DNA from: an uncultured Prevotella sp.
GTDB taxonomy: Bacteria; Bacteroidota; Bacteroidia; Bacteroidales; Bacteroidaceae
Reading direction: 5' to 3'
Length of the DNA: 45,908 nucleotides
Assembly (NCBI GenBank): GCA_944319795.1
Contig: CALUFA010000018.1
Coordinates: forward strand, 1 to 45,908
Below, piece by piece: positions 35,264 to 42,922 of the stretch. The translations under genes were made by a program, and so were the position numbers. The notes beneath the pieces were generated by a model. The model was not told where the DNA came from and ran no database searches. It saw only the letters and a program-made list of their open reading frames with translations. Position 1 is the first letter of the stretch. Every line of letters starts with the position of its first letter.

Positions 35264-35965
35264 ATGAACAAATTCCTAACTGCATTAATGCTATTGGCCT
35301 TTGCGGCAACATACGCAAAGGCCCAACCTGCCCCTGGCACGACGACAATCTATCCGCGCCTTGGCGTAAACCTGTCAAAATTCGCAGGCGACGAGATATT
35401 CACAGACGCAAGCGGAGAATCGGTGAAGAGCAAATATAAATTCGGGGTCGTTGCCGGAGCGGAAGTTGAACATCAGTTCACACCGTACTTCGCAGCCAGT
35501 GCCGGCCTACTCTACTCAATGCAAGGCACACGCTACGACGAGAGCTACGTTTACGACCCAAACGGCAGTTACAACCTATTCAAGGACATGAAATACACCA
35601 TGCACTATCTTAATTTGCCAATCCTTGCCGTGTTCAACATCGGCAATTCCGGCTTCTCAGCCAAATGCGGAGTGCAACTCGGCTATCTGCTCAATGCCAC
35701 GTCAAACAATTATTTCGAGAGCGGACACGTCATTGACGGCCAACGCGTGCCCAACGAACCTGGCTCAGACGGAAGTGCCACGGTGACTAATGTATTCCAC
35801 AAACTCGACTTCAGTATTCCTGCAGGCATTTCATACCAATACAAAAACTTAACAGTCGACCTACGTTACAACATCGCCATTACAGGCAACGTTTACAAAT
35901 ATGTTGAGGACGGCGCAAAAAACAGCTGCATATCTCTGATTTTAGGATATGGATTCACATTATAA
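35264..35965 (+). CDS. Outer-membrane beta-barrel protein (porin-family)
   Basis: This 233-residue protein has a signal peptide (about residues 1-20, ending AKA). The start at 35264 fits it; an earlier in-frame ATG at 35228 would add twelve polar residues. The body alternates strands with aromatic residues (YFAASAGLLYSMQGTRYD, YLNLPILAVFNIG, LTVDLRYNIAITG) and closes in SLILGYGFTL, a barrel C-terminus. It resembles the OmpW/PF13568 group of Bacteroidetes. Its function is unknown. Confidence 0.8.
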   Translation: MNKFLTALMLLAFAATYAKAQPAPGTTTIYPRLGVNLSKFAGDEIFTDASGESVKSKYKFGVVAGAEVEHQFTPYFAASAGLLYSMQGTRYDESYVYDPNGSYNLFKDMKYTMHYLNLPILAVFNIGNSGFSAKCGVQLGYLLNATSNNYFESGHVIDGQRVPNEPGSDGSATVTNVFHKLDFSIPAGISYQYKNLTVDLRYNIAITGNVYKYVEDGAKNSCISLILGYGFTL

Positions 35966-35980
35966 CAAATTACTATCAGC

Positions 35981-36018
35981 AACCGCCAGGACACGCAAAA
36001 AAACGTAGCCTGGCGGTT
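35981..36018 (+). terminator. Hairpin after the beta-barrel gene
   Basis: AACCGCCAGG (35981-35990) pairs with CCTGGCGGTT (36009-36018). The remaining bases up to the tRNA promoter at 36246 are AT-rich with no gene seen. Confidence 0.65.
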
Positions 36019-36245
36019 ACATGCTTTCCCTACGTCCCTCCCCTACAACCTTATTCAAAAATCAAACTTAACCCCAATCAATCCAAAGGAATGAATGACT
36101 ATATGGAATAATATTTACCTCACAACAATCAAACAACTACAAAAATATGCAAACGAAAGCAGACAAATACAGCATAAAATCAAAAAATAAGTTAAACACA
36201 AGAAAAAATCATAGCAAATGATTGTTTCTGAAAATATTTTTTCAT

Positions 36246-36253
36246 TACCTTTG
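36246..36253 (+). promoter_or_regulatory. -7 box of tRNA-Phe
   Basis: TACCTTTG fits the consensus 22 bases before the tRNA. A TTG at 36222-36224 gives a 21-base spacing. Confidence 0.6.
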
Positions 36254-36275
36254 CACTCGCAAAAAGTAAAATGAT

Positions 36276-36348
36276 GGTGCCATAGCTCAGTTGGTAGAGC
36301 AAAGGACTGAAAATCCTTGTGTCCCCGGTTCGATTCCTGGTGGTACCA
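36276..36348 (+). tRNA. tRNA-Phe (GAA anticodon)
   Basis: The cloverleaf is complete. The acceptor stem GGTGCCA pairs with TGGTACC including one G-T. The anticodon stem AAGGA/TCCTT encloses loop CTGAAAA with anticodon GAA, and the T arm has GGTTCGATTCC. The 3' CCA is not encoded. It stands just before the island with a wrecked tyrosine recombinase; tRNA 3' ends are common attachment sites, but no duplicate of this end is seen in the window. Confidence 0.97.
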
Positions 36349-36371
36349 CAAAGAAACAATTGAAAATCATG

Positions 36372-36406
36372 AAATCCGCTGAAATACAGGCTATTTCAGC
36401 GGATTT
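36372..36406 (+). terminator. Hairpin after tRNA-Phe
   Basis: AAATCCGCTGAAATA (36372-36386) pairs perfectly with TATTTCAGCGGATTT (36392-36406) around five bases. Confidence 0.8.
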
Positions 36407-36460
36407 TATGTATCCTTAAACACAAAAAGCCGCAGTTTTATGAAATAAGAGGTTGCCGGT

Positions 36461-36724
36461 TCGGTGGCTTTTACAGAGTCCCGATAAAAAAACCACCGAT
36501 TGCGCGATACTTCATTTATTTTCAGGTATTTACAGAGTTGTCTTCCAGGTAAAACCGGTTAACTTTGCCGACCTGGCCGGACGATGGTTCGAGACAAACG
36601 GAACGACGCGGAAAAAGCGTCGGACGTTTTTTTCAGCCTTGTCTGTTTATGGGAATTGAGCCGTGGACACTTGCAGGCTTTGACGGTGGTTTTCCACTGC
36701 GCACCGACAAAAAAGCCACCGATT
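36461..36724. repeat. Paired CGGTGG hairpins and direct repeat
   Basis: Two copies of a hairpin of the form CGGTGG-TTTT...AAAA-CCACCG lie about 36461-36500 and 36683-36724. Their right arms, 36481-36501 and 36704-36724, match in 19 of 21 bases. A -7 box TAACTTTG (36560-36567) lies between them. This is the leader of the recombinase; no other gene is seen between 36349 and 36786. Confidence 0.65.
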
Positions 36725-36786
36725 CAACCATGAACCAACAGCCCGGATTGACAAAAAAGGATGTCAAACCCATTAAAACCAATGTC

Positions 36787-37651
36787 ATGAGACAAGGAAC
36801 TATGAACATTCTGTTTTTCGTGTTGAAGACGAAACTCCTGAAAAACGGCGAGGTGCCAATACTTATGCGCGTCACAATCAACGGCCAATACGACGAAGTA
36901 CGCATACAGCGCAGCGTGCCGCTGAAGCAATGGAATGCGGCGAAAGGCCGCAGCACAGGCAAGGGACGCGAGGCCAACGAGCTGAACGAACACCTTACAG
37001 AGCTTCATTCCCTTGCACTGCAAAAGCACAAGGAGCTGATGCTTGAACAGGCTTATATCACGCCGCGCCTGATATTGAAACGCGTGTTCGGCAAGGACAC
37101 GGAGCTGCGCACCCTACTGAATACCATGCAGGAGGAAATTGAAAACATGAGGAAAGTCGTAAACATAGACTATTCGCCGATAACCATCAACAGGTACGTC
37201 AATGTGCTGAACAAGTTGAAAGCCGCCGTGCCGAGGTTTTACGGCAAGGAAGACATAACGTTTTTCGAGCTTACCACGGATTTCATAAAGTCTTTCGACA
37301 CGTTCCTGAAAACGGAGGCCGGCCTGTGCCGCAACACCATCATCCGCTACATGAAATGCCTGAAGCGCATCGTCAACATGGCCTTGGCCAAGGATGTGCA
37401 ACCAAAGAATGAACAGTTACCTCAAAGAAATAGCCGACCTGTGTGGTATAAGCAAGAACTTGACAACCCACGCCGCCCGCCACACCTTCGCAACGACCAT
37501 CGCGCTTGCCAACAGCGTGCCGCTTGAGAATGTCGCCGCCATGCTCGGCCATTCGACGACAAGGATGACGCAACATTACGCACGGGTGCTTAACCCGAAC
37601 ATCAAGGCCGCCATGAACAATGTAAAAATGCGGCTTGCAATGCAAGGCTGA
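36787..37651 (+). pseudogene. Tyrosine recombinase (integrase) with internal deletion
   Basis: The N-terminal part is a typical Bacteroidetes integrase: arm domain ILFFVLKTKLLKNGEVPILM and SAM-like core TTDFIKSFDTFLKTEAGLCR, NTIIRYMKCLKRIVNMALAKD. At about 37397 the frame breaks and joins directly to the C-terminal end in another frame (NQRMNSYLKEIADLCG, then HAARHTFATTIA and GHSTTRMTQHYARV with Tyr nucleophile). About 100-130 residues carrying the first catalytic Arg are missing. The join is one deletion that changes the frame. The enzyme cannot work. It sits behind tRNA-Phe and marks an old integration. Confidence 0.85.
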
Positions 37652-37684
37652 AAATACCAAGACATATTCTTTTACTTTTAACAG

Positions 37685-37718
37685 GAGGTTGTGCATAAAA
37701 ACGGAACTGCACAACCTC
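37685..37718 (+). terminator. Terminator after the integrase remnant
   Basis: GAGGTTGTGCA (37685-37695) pairs with TGCACAACCTC (37708-37718), followed by six Ts. Confidence 0.85.
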
Positions 37719-37753
37719 TTTTTTGTCCGTACCGCCATTCCTGTTTCCGCTTG

Positions 37754-37865
37754 CAAAGTTAGCCGTCCGCCATGCGGCACTTGCAAGGCCGCCCTACGGG
37801 CTTGGTCGGCAGGAGAAAAACCGTCCTCGCTACGCTGCGGTGTTTTTCCCCGCCAAGCCTTGCCG
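37754..37865. repeat. Dispersed GC-rich repeat, copy A (uninterrupted)
   Basis: This 112-base stretch starts at CAAAGTTAGCCGTCCGC and ends TCCTCGCTACGCTGCGG, GCCAAGCCTTGCCG. The same repeat, split by an IS110 element, is found at 38622-38659 and 40000-40068. It carries internal inverted segments and no ORF that looks real. Confidence 0.75.
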
Positions 37866-37951
37866 TGCCGCGGCGACCGTCAGCGATGCAAGCGGGAAAC
37901 AAGTATGGCGGTCCGTCAAGCCGCCAATGCCTAATCTAAAAACAAGCGACT

Positions 37952-38542
37952 ATGGAAAAGAACTTGGCATTGGAATGTTCCAAGCAAACCGATAAACGAC
38001 GGAGGATGTGGTTGTCGTTGAAAGCGGACATCGAGAGCAGCCTCGGCGTGATACGCGCCATCGACACAGGCAAGGCGAAAGGCTACAACCGCCCGTTGTT
38101 CGTGGGCAGCATAATAAACAAGGTGGAAACTCTCGCCAACAAAGGCGACGTAGAGATGGTGAGAAAAGCCGTCGGCCTTGTAACCAAGTATAACAACATA
38201 TCGGAGAAACCGGCGGTGACCGAACGCAACAGGCTGTTCAGAATGGAAGAAAAAGCCATTTCCGTACGTTCAAGGATTGAGTCGGACTACGGGAACAGGA
38301 ACAAGGAAATCCATTTTGGCGGCGGAAAACTTATCCTGAACCGTGAAGCTGACAGGCTCCAGATTGTGTATGACCATATACCCGACGATGAAACGAGAAA
38401 ACGGCTAAAGTCGTCAGGCTTCCGATGGTCGCCGACCAACAGGGCGTGGCAACGCCACCTGACGCAAAATTCCATACGTGCCGCGGAACGTTTGCTCGGC
38501 ATTGATACTGAACTTGCAGAAAGGCAAGAGACACGTTTATAA
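37952..38542 (+). CDS. Hypothetical mobile-element protein with C-terminal FRWSP-AWQR domain
   Basis: This 196-residue protein of charged, helical N-terminus ends with a small domain (about residues 132-185) of the form LILNREADRLQIVYD, RKRLKSSGFRWSPTNRAWQR, NSIRAAERLLGI. That domain recurs at the ends of larger proteins encoded on Bacteroides conjugative elements, such as those with methylase or antirestriction-like parts. This copy may be a free-standing form. No enzyme motif is seen. A terminator hairpin follows. Confidence 0.6.
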   Translation: MEKNLALECSKQTDKRRRMWLSLKADIESSLGVIRAIDTGKAKGYNRPLFVGSIINKVETLANKGDVEMVRKAVGLVTKYNNISEKPAVTERNRLFRMEEKAISVRSRIESDYGNRNKEIHFGGGKLILNREADRLQIVYDHIPDDETRKRLKSSGFRWSPTNRAWQRHLTQNSIRAAERLLGIDTELAERQETRL

Positions 38543-38580
38543 CAAGGAGCAATGGAAACTGACAAAAAGCAACAAACAAG

Positions 38581-38609
38581 AGGGATGTTCCGACACAAGG
38601 GGCATCCCT
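38581..38609 (+). terminator. Terminator after the small mobile-element gene
   Basis: AGGGATG (38581-38587) pairs with CATCCCT (38603-38609), followed by a T run. Confidence 0.65.
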
Positions 38610-38694
38610 TTTTTCCTTGCGGCAAAGGTAGCCGTCCGCGCACGCGTGGCGCAAGGCCTTTAGATTTGCAGTCGTAAAAATGGGATGAAAATGT

Positions 38695-38702
38695 TATCTT
38701 TG
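38695..38702 (+). promoter_or_regulatory. -7 box for the IS110 leader
   Basis: TATCTTTG fits the consensus and would start transcription near 38709, just before the folded leader. Confidence 0.6.
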
Positions 38703-38714
38703 CAGTTAAAAAGC

Positions 38715-38870
38715 GTTAACCACAGGAGGTGAGGTGAACATGGCAAAAGGCAGAGCCTCAAAGGGCTAAAGGCCGTATCCGAACCTTCCCTCCTTTCAAG
38801 CGGACGGGGTCCAATTAGAATGCAAGGATTTGCTGCCTGTTAAAGGTCTTAGACGAGTCCGCGCGTGGTC
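38715..38870 (+). ncRNA. Candidate bridge RNA of the IS110 element
   Basis: Stem 1 is GGAGG (38725-38729) with CCTCC (38789-38793) and AGGT (38732-38735) with ACCT (38783-38786), enclosing a loop with an inner hairpin AGCC/GGCT (38754-38757, 38764-38767). Stem 2 is GCGGAC (38800-38805) with GTCCGC (38857-38862), enclosing inner hairpin GCAA/TTGC (38822-38825, 38830-38833). The loops carry segments that match the flanks and the donor end. Ends of the RNA are estimated. Confidence 0.7.
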
Positions 38871-38899
38871 AACGCCAATAAATCAATCGGTACAAAGAT

Positions 38900-39955
38900 A
38901 TGAAGAAAAAAGTATTTATCGGCATCGACGTGTCAAAAAAGACGTTCGACGCGGTTGTTTACAACGAAAAAGGCGTGAAAACGTGCGAAAGCAGGCACGA
39001 TAAGTTCTTCAACGACGAGGAAGGTTTCGCCTCGTTCCTCTCATGGGCGGTGTCGGACATGCACGTGCGCCGCTCGAGCGTGGTGGTTGGCATGGAGGAC
39101 ACCGGCATATACAGTTACGACCTCCGCGTGTTCCTCGAGGCGGAAGGTGTCGACTACTGCTGCTTCAACGCCCTGCGCATCGGTCTTGACATGGGCCGCG
39201 TGCGCGGCAAGGACGACAGGACGGACGCATGGCGCATAGCGCGATATACGTACCAGAACCGTGACACGCTGCGTTTCTCGAAGCTCTCCTGTGCCACCGT
39301 ACACAAACTCAAGGAGCTTTCCTCGGAAAGGGCGAGGCTGGTCAGGCAGCTTGCCATGAACAAGGCGTTCGTCACCGACAGGAAGGAACGGAAGCCCACT
39401 CCGCAGACCGAACGGGCAAAAAGGCTCATCATGCAACTTAAGGGACTCATCGCCGAGGTGGAGGCCGAGATGAAAAGCGTACTCGAACAGGATGCCGAGG
39501 TGATGCACAACTACGGACTGCTGAACTCCATCAAGGGCGTCGGCCCGGTCAACGCCACGGCCGTGATTGTCTCCACGGACAATTTCAAGGCCTTCAACAA
39601 CGCCAGGCAGTACGCATGTTATGTAGGAATAGCCCCATTCCCGCACTCCTCCGGAACGAGCGTCAGGGGAAAGACGAGGGTCTCCAAGTTCGCCAACGCA
39701 GACATAAAGGCGGTTCTGTCGCAGGCGGCCAAGTCCGCCGTAGTGTACAATCCGGAGCTGAGGTATTACTTCGAGAGGAAAATGGCCGAGGGGAAGCATT
39801 ACGGATGCGTACTCAACGCCGTCAAGTTCAAACTTGTATCGAGGATGTTAGCCGTCGTGAGGAACAACAGGGAGTATGTCGCAGACCACTGCCAATATGA
39901 AAGGTTAATGTCGGAAACGCGCAAAACGGCCACCGACGACATTAACCCTTCTTAA
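38900..39955 (+). CDS. IS110-family transposase (bridge-RNA recombinase)
   Basis: This 351-residue protein has the N-terminal RuvC-like DEDD domain: D10 in FIGIDVSKK, E66 in VGMEDTGIY, and D106 and D109 in GKDDRTDAWRIA. A coiled-coil region lies at about 130-200. The C-terminal Tnp domain has the recombination Ser in HSSGTSVRGKTR (likely S254) and ADIKAVLSQAA. It is full length and intact. The leader upstream is its likely guide RNA. The upstream position of the leader fits the IS110 subgroup rather than IS1111. Confidence 0.93.
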   Translation: MKKKVFIGIDVSKKTFDAVVYNEKGVKTCESRHDKFFNDEEGFASFLSWAVSDMHVRRSSVVVGMEDTGIYSYDLRVFLEAEGVDYCCFNALRIGLDMGRVRGKDDRTDAWRIARYTYQNRDTLRFSKLSCATVHKLKELSSERARLVRQLAMNKAFVTDRKERKPTPQTERAKRLIMQLKGLIAEVEAEMKSVLEQDAEVMHNYGLLNSIKGVGPVNATAVIVSTDNFKAFNNARQYACYVGIAPFPHSSGTSVRGKTRVSKFANADIKAVLSQAAKSAVVYNPELRYYFERKMAEGKHYGCVLNAVKFKLVSRMLAVVRNNREYVADHCQYERLMSETRKTATDDINPS

Positions 39956-40152
39956 CTAAACTTTTAACAATATATATTTGCATAAGTCTTAGAATACCTT
40001 ACGGCCCGTTGCCTGCGGAAAAATCATCCTCGCTCCGCTGCGGTATTTTTCCGCGCCAAGCCTTGCCGCACGGTACGCCATGACGGCTGCACCATGCAGC
40101 AAGAAAAAGGCAAGCCCCTTGCCGGGCGGAACCTGACAAAAAACAAAAAGAC
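39956..40152. other. IS110 right end and repeat copy B right half
   Basis: Up to 39999 this is the IS110 right end, with TTAGAATAC ahead of the CT core. Beyond is the right half of repeat copy B (to 40068) and a leader for the fragment at 40153. Confidence 0.6.
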
Positions 40153-40349
40153 ATGGAAAAGATAGACTACAAGACGATGCTCGACATCGCACGGTGCAGC
40201 ACAACCACCATCCGAGTGAAGGACTCACTTCCGGGCTTTTCACGGAAGAACGCGGATGCGGCCTTGCCGACATGGCATCGGCCGTTGGCGACGCACTGGA
40301 CTTCTTCGGCTACGGTTCTGATGTAGGTCTCGTCGTCGGCTACGGGTAA
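40153..40349 (+). pseudogene. Frameshifted fragment of a small mobile-element protein
   Basis: From the ATG at 40153 the frame reads MEKIDYKTMLDIARCS and later DSLPGF, then runs to a stop at 40324. In another frame the sequence continues as ERGCGLADMASAV and GDALDFFGYGSDVGLVVGYG to a stop at 40347. The two look like parts of one small protein joined by a frame change near 40235-40250. I do not recognise the protein with certainty. Confidence 0.45.
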
Positions 40350-40405
40350 ACAGTTTTCAATGTTCTTTTCACAGACAAAACCGCAGCATTACGGATGAAA
40401 ATGGT

Positions 40406-40413
40406 TACTTTTG
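40406..40413 (+). promoter_or_regulatory. -7 box upstream of the umu operon
   Basis: TACTTTTG fits the consensus. It precedes the AAAAGACGG-module region (about 40450-40550) and is 258 bases before the first umu-operon ATG, so it may serve the module instead. Confidence 0.35.
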
Positions 40414-40447
40414 CATTGGCGCAATAGTCGCCTGCAAGCCAATGGCA

Positions 40448-40556
40448 AAACGCACGCTTTGCAAAAGGCGGCATTTGACGCTGCAATATGCCGTCTTTTA
40501 CCGCCTGAAACACGGCAAATCGGAAGGCAAAAGACGGCCTTTGCAGAGCCGTCCGT
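40448..40556. repeat. AAAAGACGGC module cluster
   Basis: GCAAAAGGCGGC, ATGCCGTCTTTTACC and GCAAAAGACGGCCTTTGC are near-copies, in both orientations, of modules found at 10905-10990, 20753-20845 and 27357-27466. No gene is seen between 40350 and 40670. Confidence 0.65.
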
Positions 40557-40630
40557 AACTGTTTGATTGTCAATCAATTGCAATCGTCCATGAAAAGGAT
40601 GCCAAATTGCGCTTTATTTTAACAAAAGGC

Positions 40631-40651
40631 TTTGTCCTTTATACTGACAAA
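40631..40651 (+). promoter_or_regulatory. TTTGTC-N9-GACAAA inverted repeat before the umu operon
   Basis: TTTGTC (40631-40636) and GACAAA (40646-40651) are exact inverses nine bases apart, 19 bases before the ATG at 40671. The place and form suit an operator for a damage-responsive or other repressor. No known operator is claimed. Confidence 0.45.
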
Positions 40652-40670
40652 TGACAAAACAAAAACGAAG

Positions 40671-41042
40671 ATGAAAGACCAGTTGAGACTGCTTAGAACC
40701 TGTATATACAATGAAATACCGGCCGTGGTGTTCCAGGGCGACGACTCGTGCGCTCCCGAAATACTTGAGGCTGCGAAGGAGATTTACCGCCGCCACGGCT
40801 GTTCGGAGGATTTGGATTTCATCCGACCTTTTTCACGCTCGGCAGAAGGAGCAAGCCTTTTCAGTCTTTGCTCCTTCTGCTCTCGCTTAATCAAAAGGTT
40901 CCTTTACGACTGGCAACTGCTTGTTGACGAGGTGAAGGCTTACCAAGCGGAGAACAGCGCAAGGGTTAAACTTCCCCGGTTGCTGCCCTCGGAGGCCGAG
41001 ACTGTAAGGGACGAGATGGCGAGAAGGGAGGCCGCGGGATGA
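40671..41042 (+). CDS. Small protein ahead of umuD, possibly with a palindromic insert
   Basis: This 123-residue protein begins MKDQLRLLRTCIYNEIPAVV and ends KLPRLLPSEAETVRDEMARR. Its start at 40671 follows the inverted repeat, and its end overlaps umuD by 4 bases (ATGA). Small proteins of this look precede umuDC in other Bacteroidetes elements, but their function is unknown to me. Between residues ~46 and 78 the sequence is atypical (SRSAEGASLFSLCSFCSRL). It corresponds to a DNA hairpin at 40842-40880, so this part may be an insert that keeps the frame. Confidence 0.6.
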   Translation: MKDQLRLLRTCIYNEIPAVVFQGDDSCAPEILEAAKEIYRRHGCSEDLDFIRPFSRSAEGASLFSLCSFCSRLIKRFLYDWQLLVDEVKAYQAENSARVKLPRLLPSEAETVRDEMARREAAG

Positions 41043-41476
41043 AACTCATAATGTATTCGGCCGACCTCTCGAAGGAGCTTGCCCTGACGTTCGCCGACGG
41101 CGGCATACGTGCCGGCTTCCCTTCTCCCGCCCAAGACTATATGGGCGAGAGCATCGACCTCAACCGCGAGCTTGTACGCCACCCTGCGACGACGTTCTAC
41201 GCCCGCGCCGTGGGCGACTCGATGAAAGGCTGCGGCATAGACGACGGCGACCTGCTCGTAATCGACAAGTCGATTGAACCGCGTGAGGGCGACATCGTTG
41301 TGGCCTTCATCGACGGCGAGTTTACGTTGAAAAAAGTTAAGCCGGAGCCGGACGGCAGCTGCCTTTGGCTCATGCCGGCCAACGAGGACTATCCACCAAT
41401 CAAGGTGACGGAGGACAACCACTTTATCGTCTGGGGCGTGCTGACGTATAACATTAAACGGCAACTGAGGAGGTAA
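41039..41476 (+). CDS. umuD: UmuD-like S24-family protein
   Basis: This 145-residue protein is the accessory subunit of a translesion polymerase; it cleaves itself after RecA activation. The cleavage site A25-G26 (IRAGFPSP), the catalytic Ser S61 in VGDSMKG and the Lys K98 in FTLKKVK are in place. It overlaps the small gene upstream by 4 bases and is 2 bases from umuC. It should form a Pol V-like complex with it. Confidence 0.93.
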   Translation: MKLIMYSADLSKELALTFADGGIRAGFPSPAQDYMGESIDLNRELVRHPATTFYARAVGDSMKGCGIDDGDLLVIDKSIEPREGDIVVAFIDGEFTLKKVKPEPDGSCLWLMPANEDYPPIKVTEDNHFIVWGVLTYNIKRQLRR

Positions 41477-41478
41477 AT

Positions 41479-42750
41479 ATGTTCGGCCTTGTTGACTGCA
41501 ACAATTTCTATTGCTCGTGCGAGAGGGTTTTCAACCCGGCCCTGCGCACGTCGCCCGTCGTGGTGCTGTCAAACAACGACGGGTGCGTCATCGCGCGCAG
41601 CAACGAGGCTAAGGCTTTGGGCATAGAGATGGGCGCGCCGTTCTACAAGGTGAAGGCGTTTCTCGAACGCAACAAGGTGGCCGTGTTCAGCTCGAACTAC
41701 ACTCTTTACGGCGACATGAGCCGCCGCGTGATGATGCTTCTTGCCGGTTTCACCCCTGCCCTGACGCAATACTCCATCGACGAGGCGTTCATCGACCTGT
41801 CGGGTTTCGGCAAGGGCGAAGCCTTAAGAAGCTATGGCAGGCGGATAGTAAGCACAATCGGCCGTGGCACGGGCATACCCGTGACGCTCGGCATCGCGCC
41901 GACGAAGACCTTGGCGAAGGTCGCCGCAAAGTACGGCAAGCGTTACAAGGGCTACGGCGGGGTGTGCCTTATCGACACGGAGGACAGGCGTGTGAAGGCG
42001 TTGAAGGGTCTGCCTGTGGCCGACGTGTGGGGCATCGGCCGCAGGACGGTCGGAAAACTCGAATACCACGGCGTGCGCACGGCATGGGACTTCACGCAAA
42101 GGAGCGAGGGTTGGGTGCGCCGCGAGCTTACCGTTACTGGCGTAAGGACGTGGCGCGAACTGCAAGGCGAGAGTTGCATTGACATCGAGGAACTTCCGGA
42201 GAAGAAGAGCATCTGCACCAGCCGCAGCTTTCCCGACCGGGGCTTGTCACAATTAGCCCCATTGGAGGAGGCCGTAGCCCACTTCGCATCTTCCTGCTCG
42301 CGCAAGCTGAAGGAGCAGGACAGCTGTTGCCGCGCCGTAACGGTGTTCGCCTATACAAGCCGTTTCCGCACCGACGCGCCGTGCAGCGCAATCAACCGCA
42401 CGGTAACCCTCACCGTACCGACAAACGACCTGCGCGAGCTTGTGTCGGTGTCAGTCGGCGCATTGCGCTCACAATGGGACGCGTCCGCCACGTTTTTCTA
42501 CAAGAAAGCGGGCGTGATAGTATGGGACATCTGCCCTTCCGGCGAAGTTCAGGGCGACCTTTTCGACACCATCGACCGCGCAAAGCAAGCCCGCCTCGCC
42601 GCCGCAATCGATGCCATAAACCGCAAAAACGGCTACAATACGGTAAAAGTGGCCGTGCAGGGCACGGACACCAGCTGGCGCATGAAGCACGAACACGAGT
42701 CAGGAAAATACACTACCAACATCGATGACATAATAAAGGTAAAGGCGTGA
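41479..42750 (+). CDS. umuC: UmuC-like Y-family DNA polymerase
   Basis: This 423-residue error-prone polymerase performs translesion synthesis. The catalytic acids are D6 in GLVDCNNFY and D101-E102 in YSIDEAFIDLSG. The fingers and thumb region has GIPVTLGIAPTKTLAKVAAKYGK and VWGIGRRTVGKLEYHGV (helix-hairpin-helix). The little-finger domain and a Bacteroidetes-type C-terminal tail close the protein. It is intact. It is the third gene of the operon and sits in an accessory region. Confidence 0.95.
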   Translation: MFGLVDCNNFYCSCERVFNPALRTSPVVVLSNNDGCVIARSNEAKALGIEMGAPFYKVKAFLERNKVAVFSSNYTLYGDMSRRVMMLLAGFTPALTQYSIDEAFIDLSGFGKGEALRSYGRRIVSTIGRGTGIPVTLGIAPTKTLAKVAAKYGKRYKGYGGVCLIDTEDRRVKALKGLPVADVWGIGRRTVGKLEYHGVRTAWDFTQRSEGWVRRELTVTGVRTWRELQGESCIDIEELPEKKSICTSRSFPDRGLSQLAPLEEAVAHFASSCSRKLKEQDSCCRAVTVFAYTSRFRTDAPCSAINRTVTLTVPTNDLRELVSVSVGALRSQWDASATFFYKKAGVIVWDICPSGEVQGDLFDTIDRAKQARLAAAIDAINRKNGYNTVKVAVQGTDTSWRMKHEHESGKYTTNIDDIIKVKA

Positions 42751-42873
42751 GCTTTTGTGGTGTTTTTTGCTTATACTTAACTGTGGGGCAAAAAATCGAT
42801 ATATTCCGCATAACGGGAGAACTTCATGACAAAAATATCATGCTCTTTTATTTTCCATTTAGCAGATTATTAT

Positions 42874-42881
42874 TATATTTG
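42874..42881 (+). promoter_or_regulatory. -7 box for the ATPase
   Basis: TATATTTG fits the consensus and lies 41 bases before the ATG at 42923. Confidence 0.5.
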
Positions 42882-42922
42882 TCGCAGATAATCTTTCTCG
42901 TTTATAACTTAAGAAGAAACAA

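Larger units (their letters stand above)
38658..39999 (+). mobile_element. IS110-family insertion sequence with CT cores
   Basis: The element runs between two CT dinucleotides at 38658-38659 and 39998-39999, deduced from the interrupted repeat and from the guide matches. It has a promoter, a folded non-coding leader, then an intact DEDD transposase. There are no terminal inverted repeats, as expected for the family. Confidence 0.8.
38622..40068. repeat. Dispersed GC-rich repeat, copy B, split by IS110
   Basis: 38622-38659 and 40000-40068 are the two halves of the repeat found whole at 37754-37865; removing 38660-39999 restores it across the CT dinucleotide. Confidence 0.7.
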
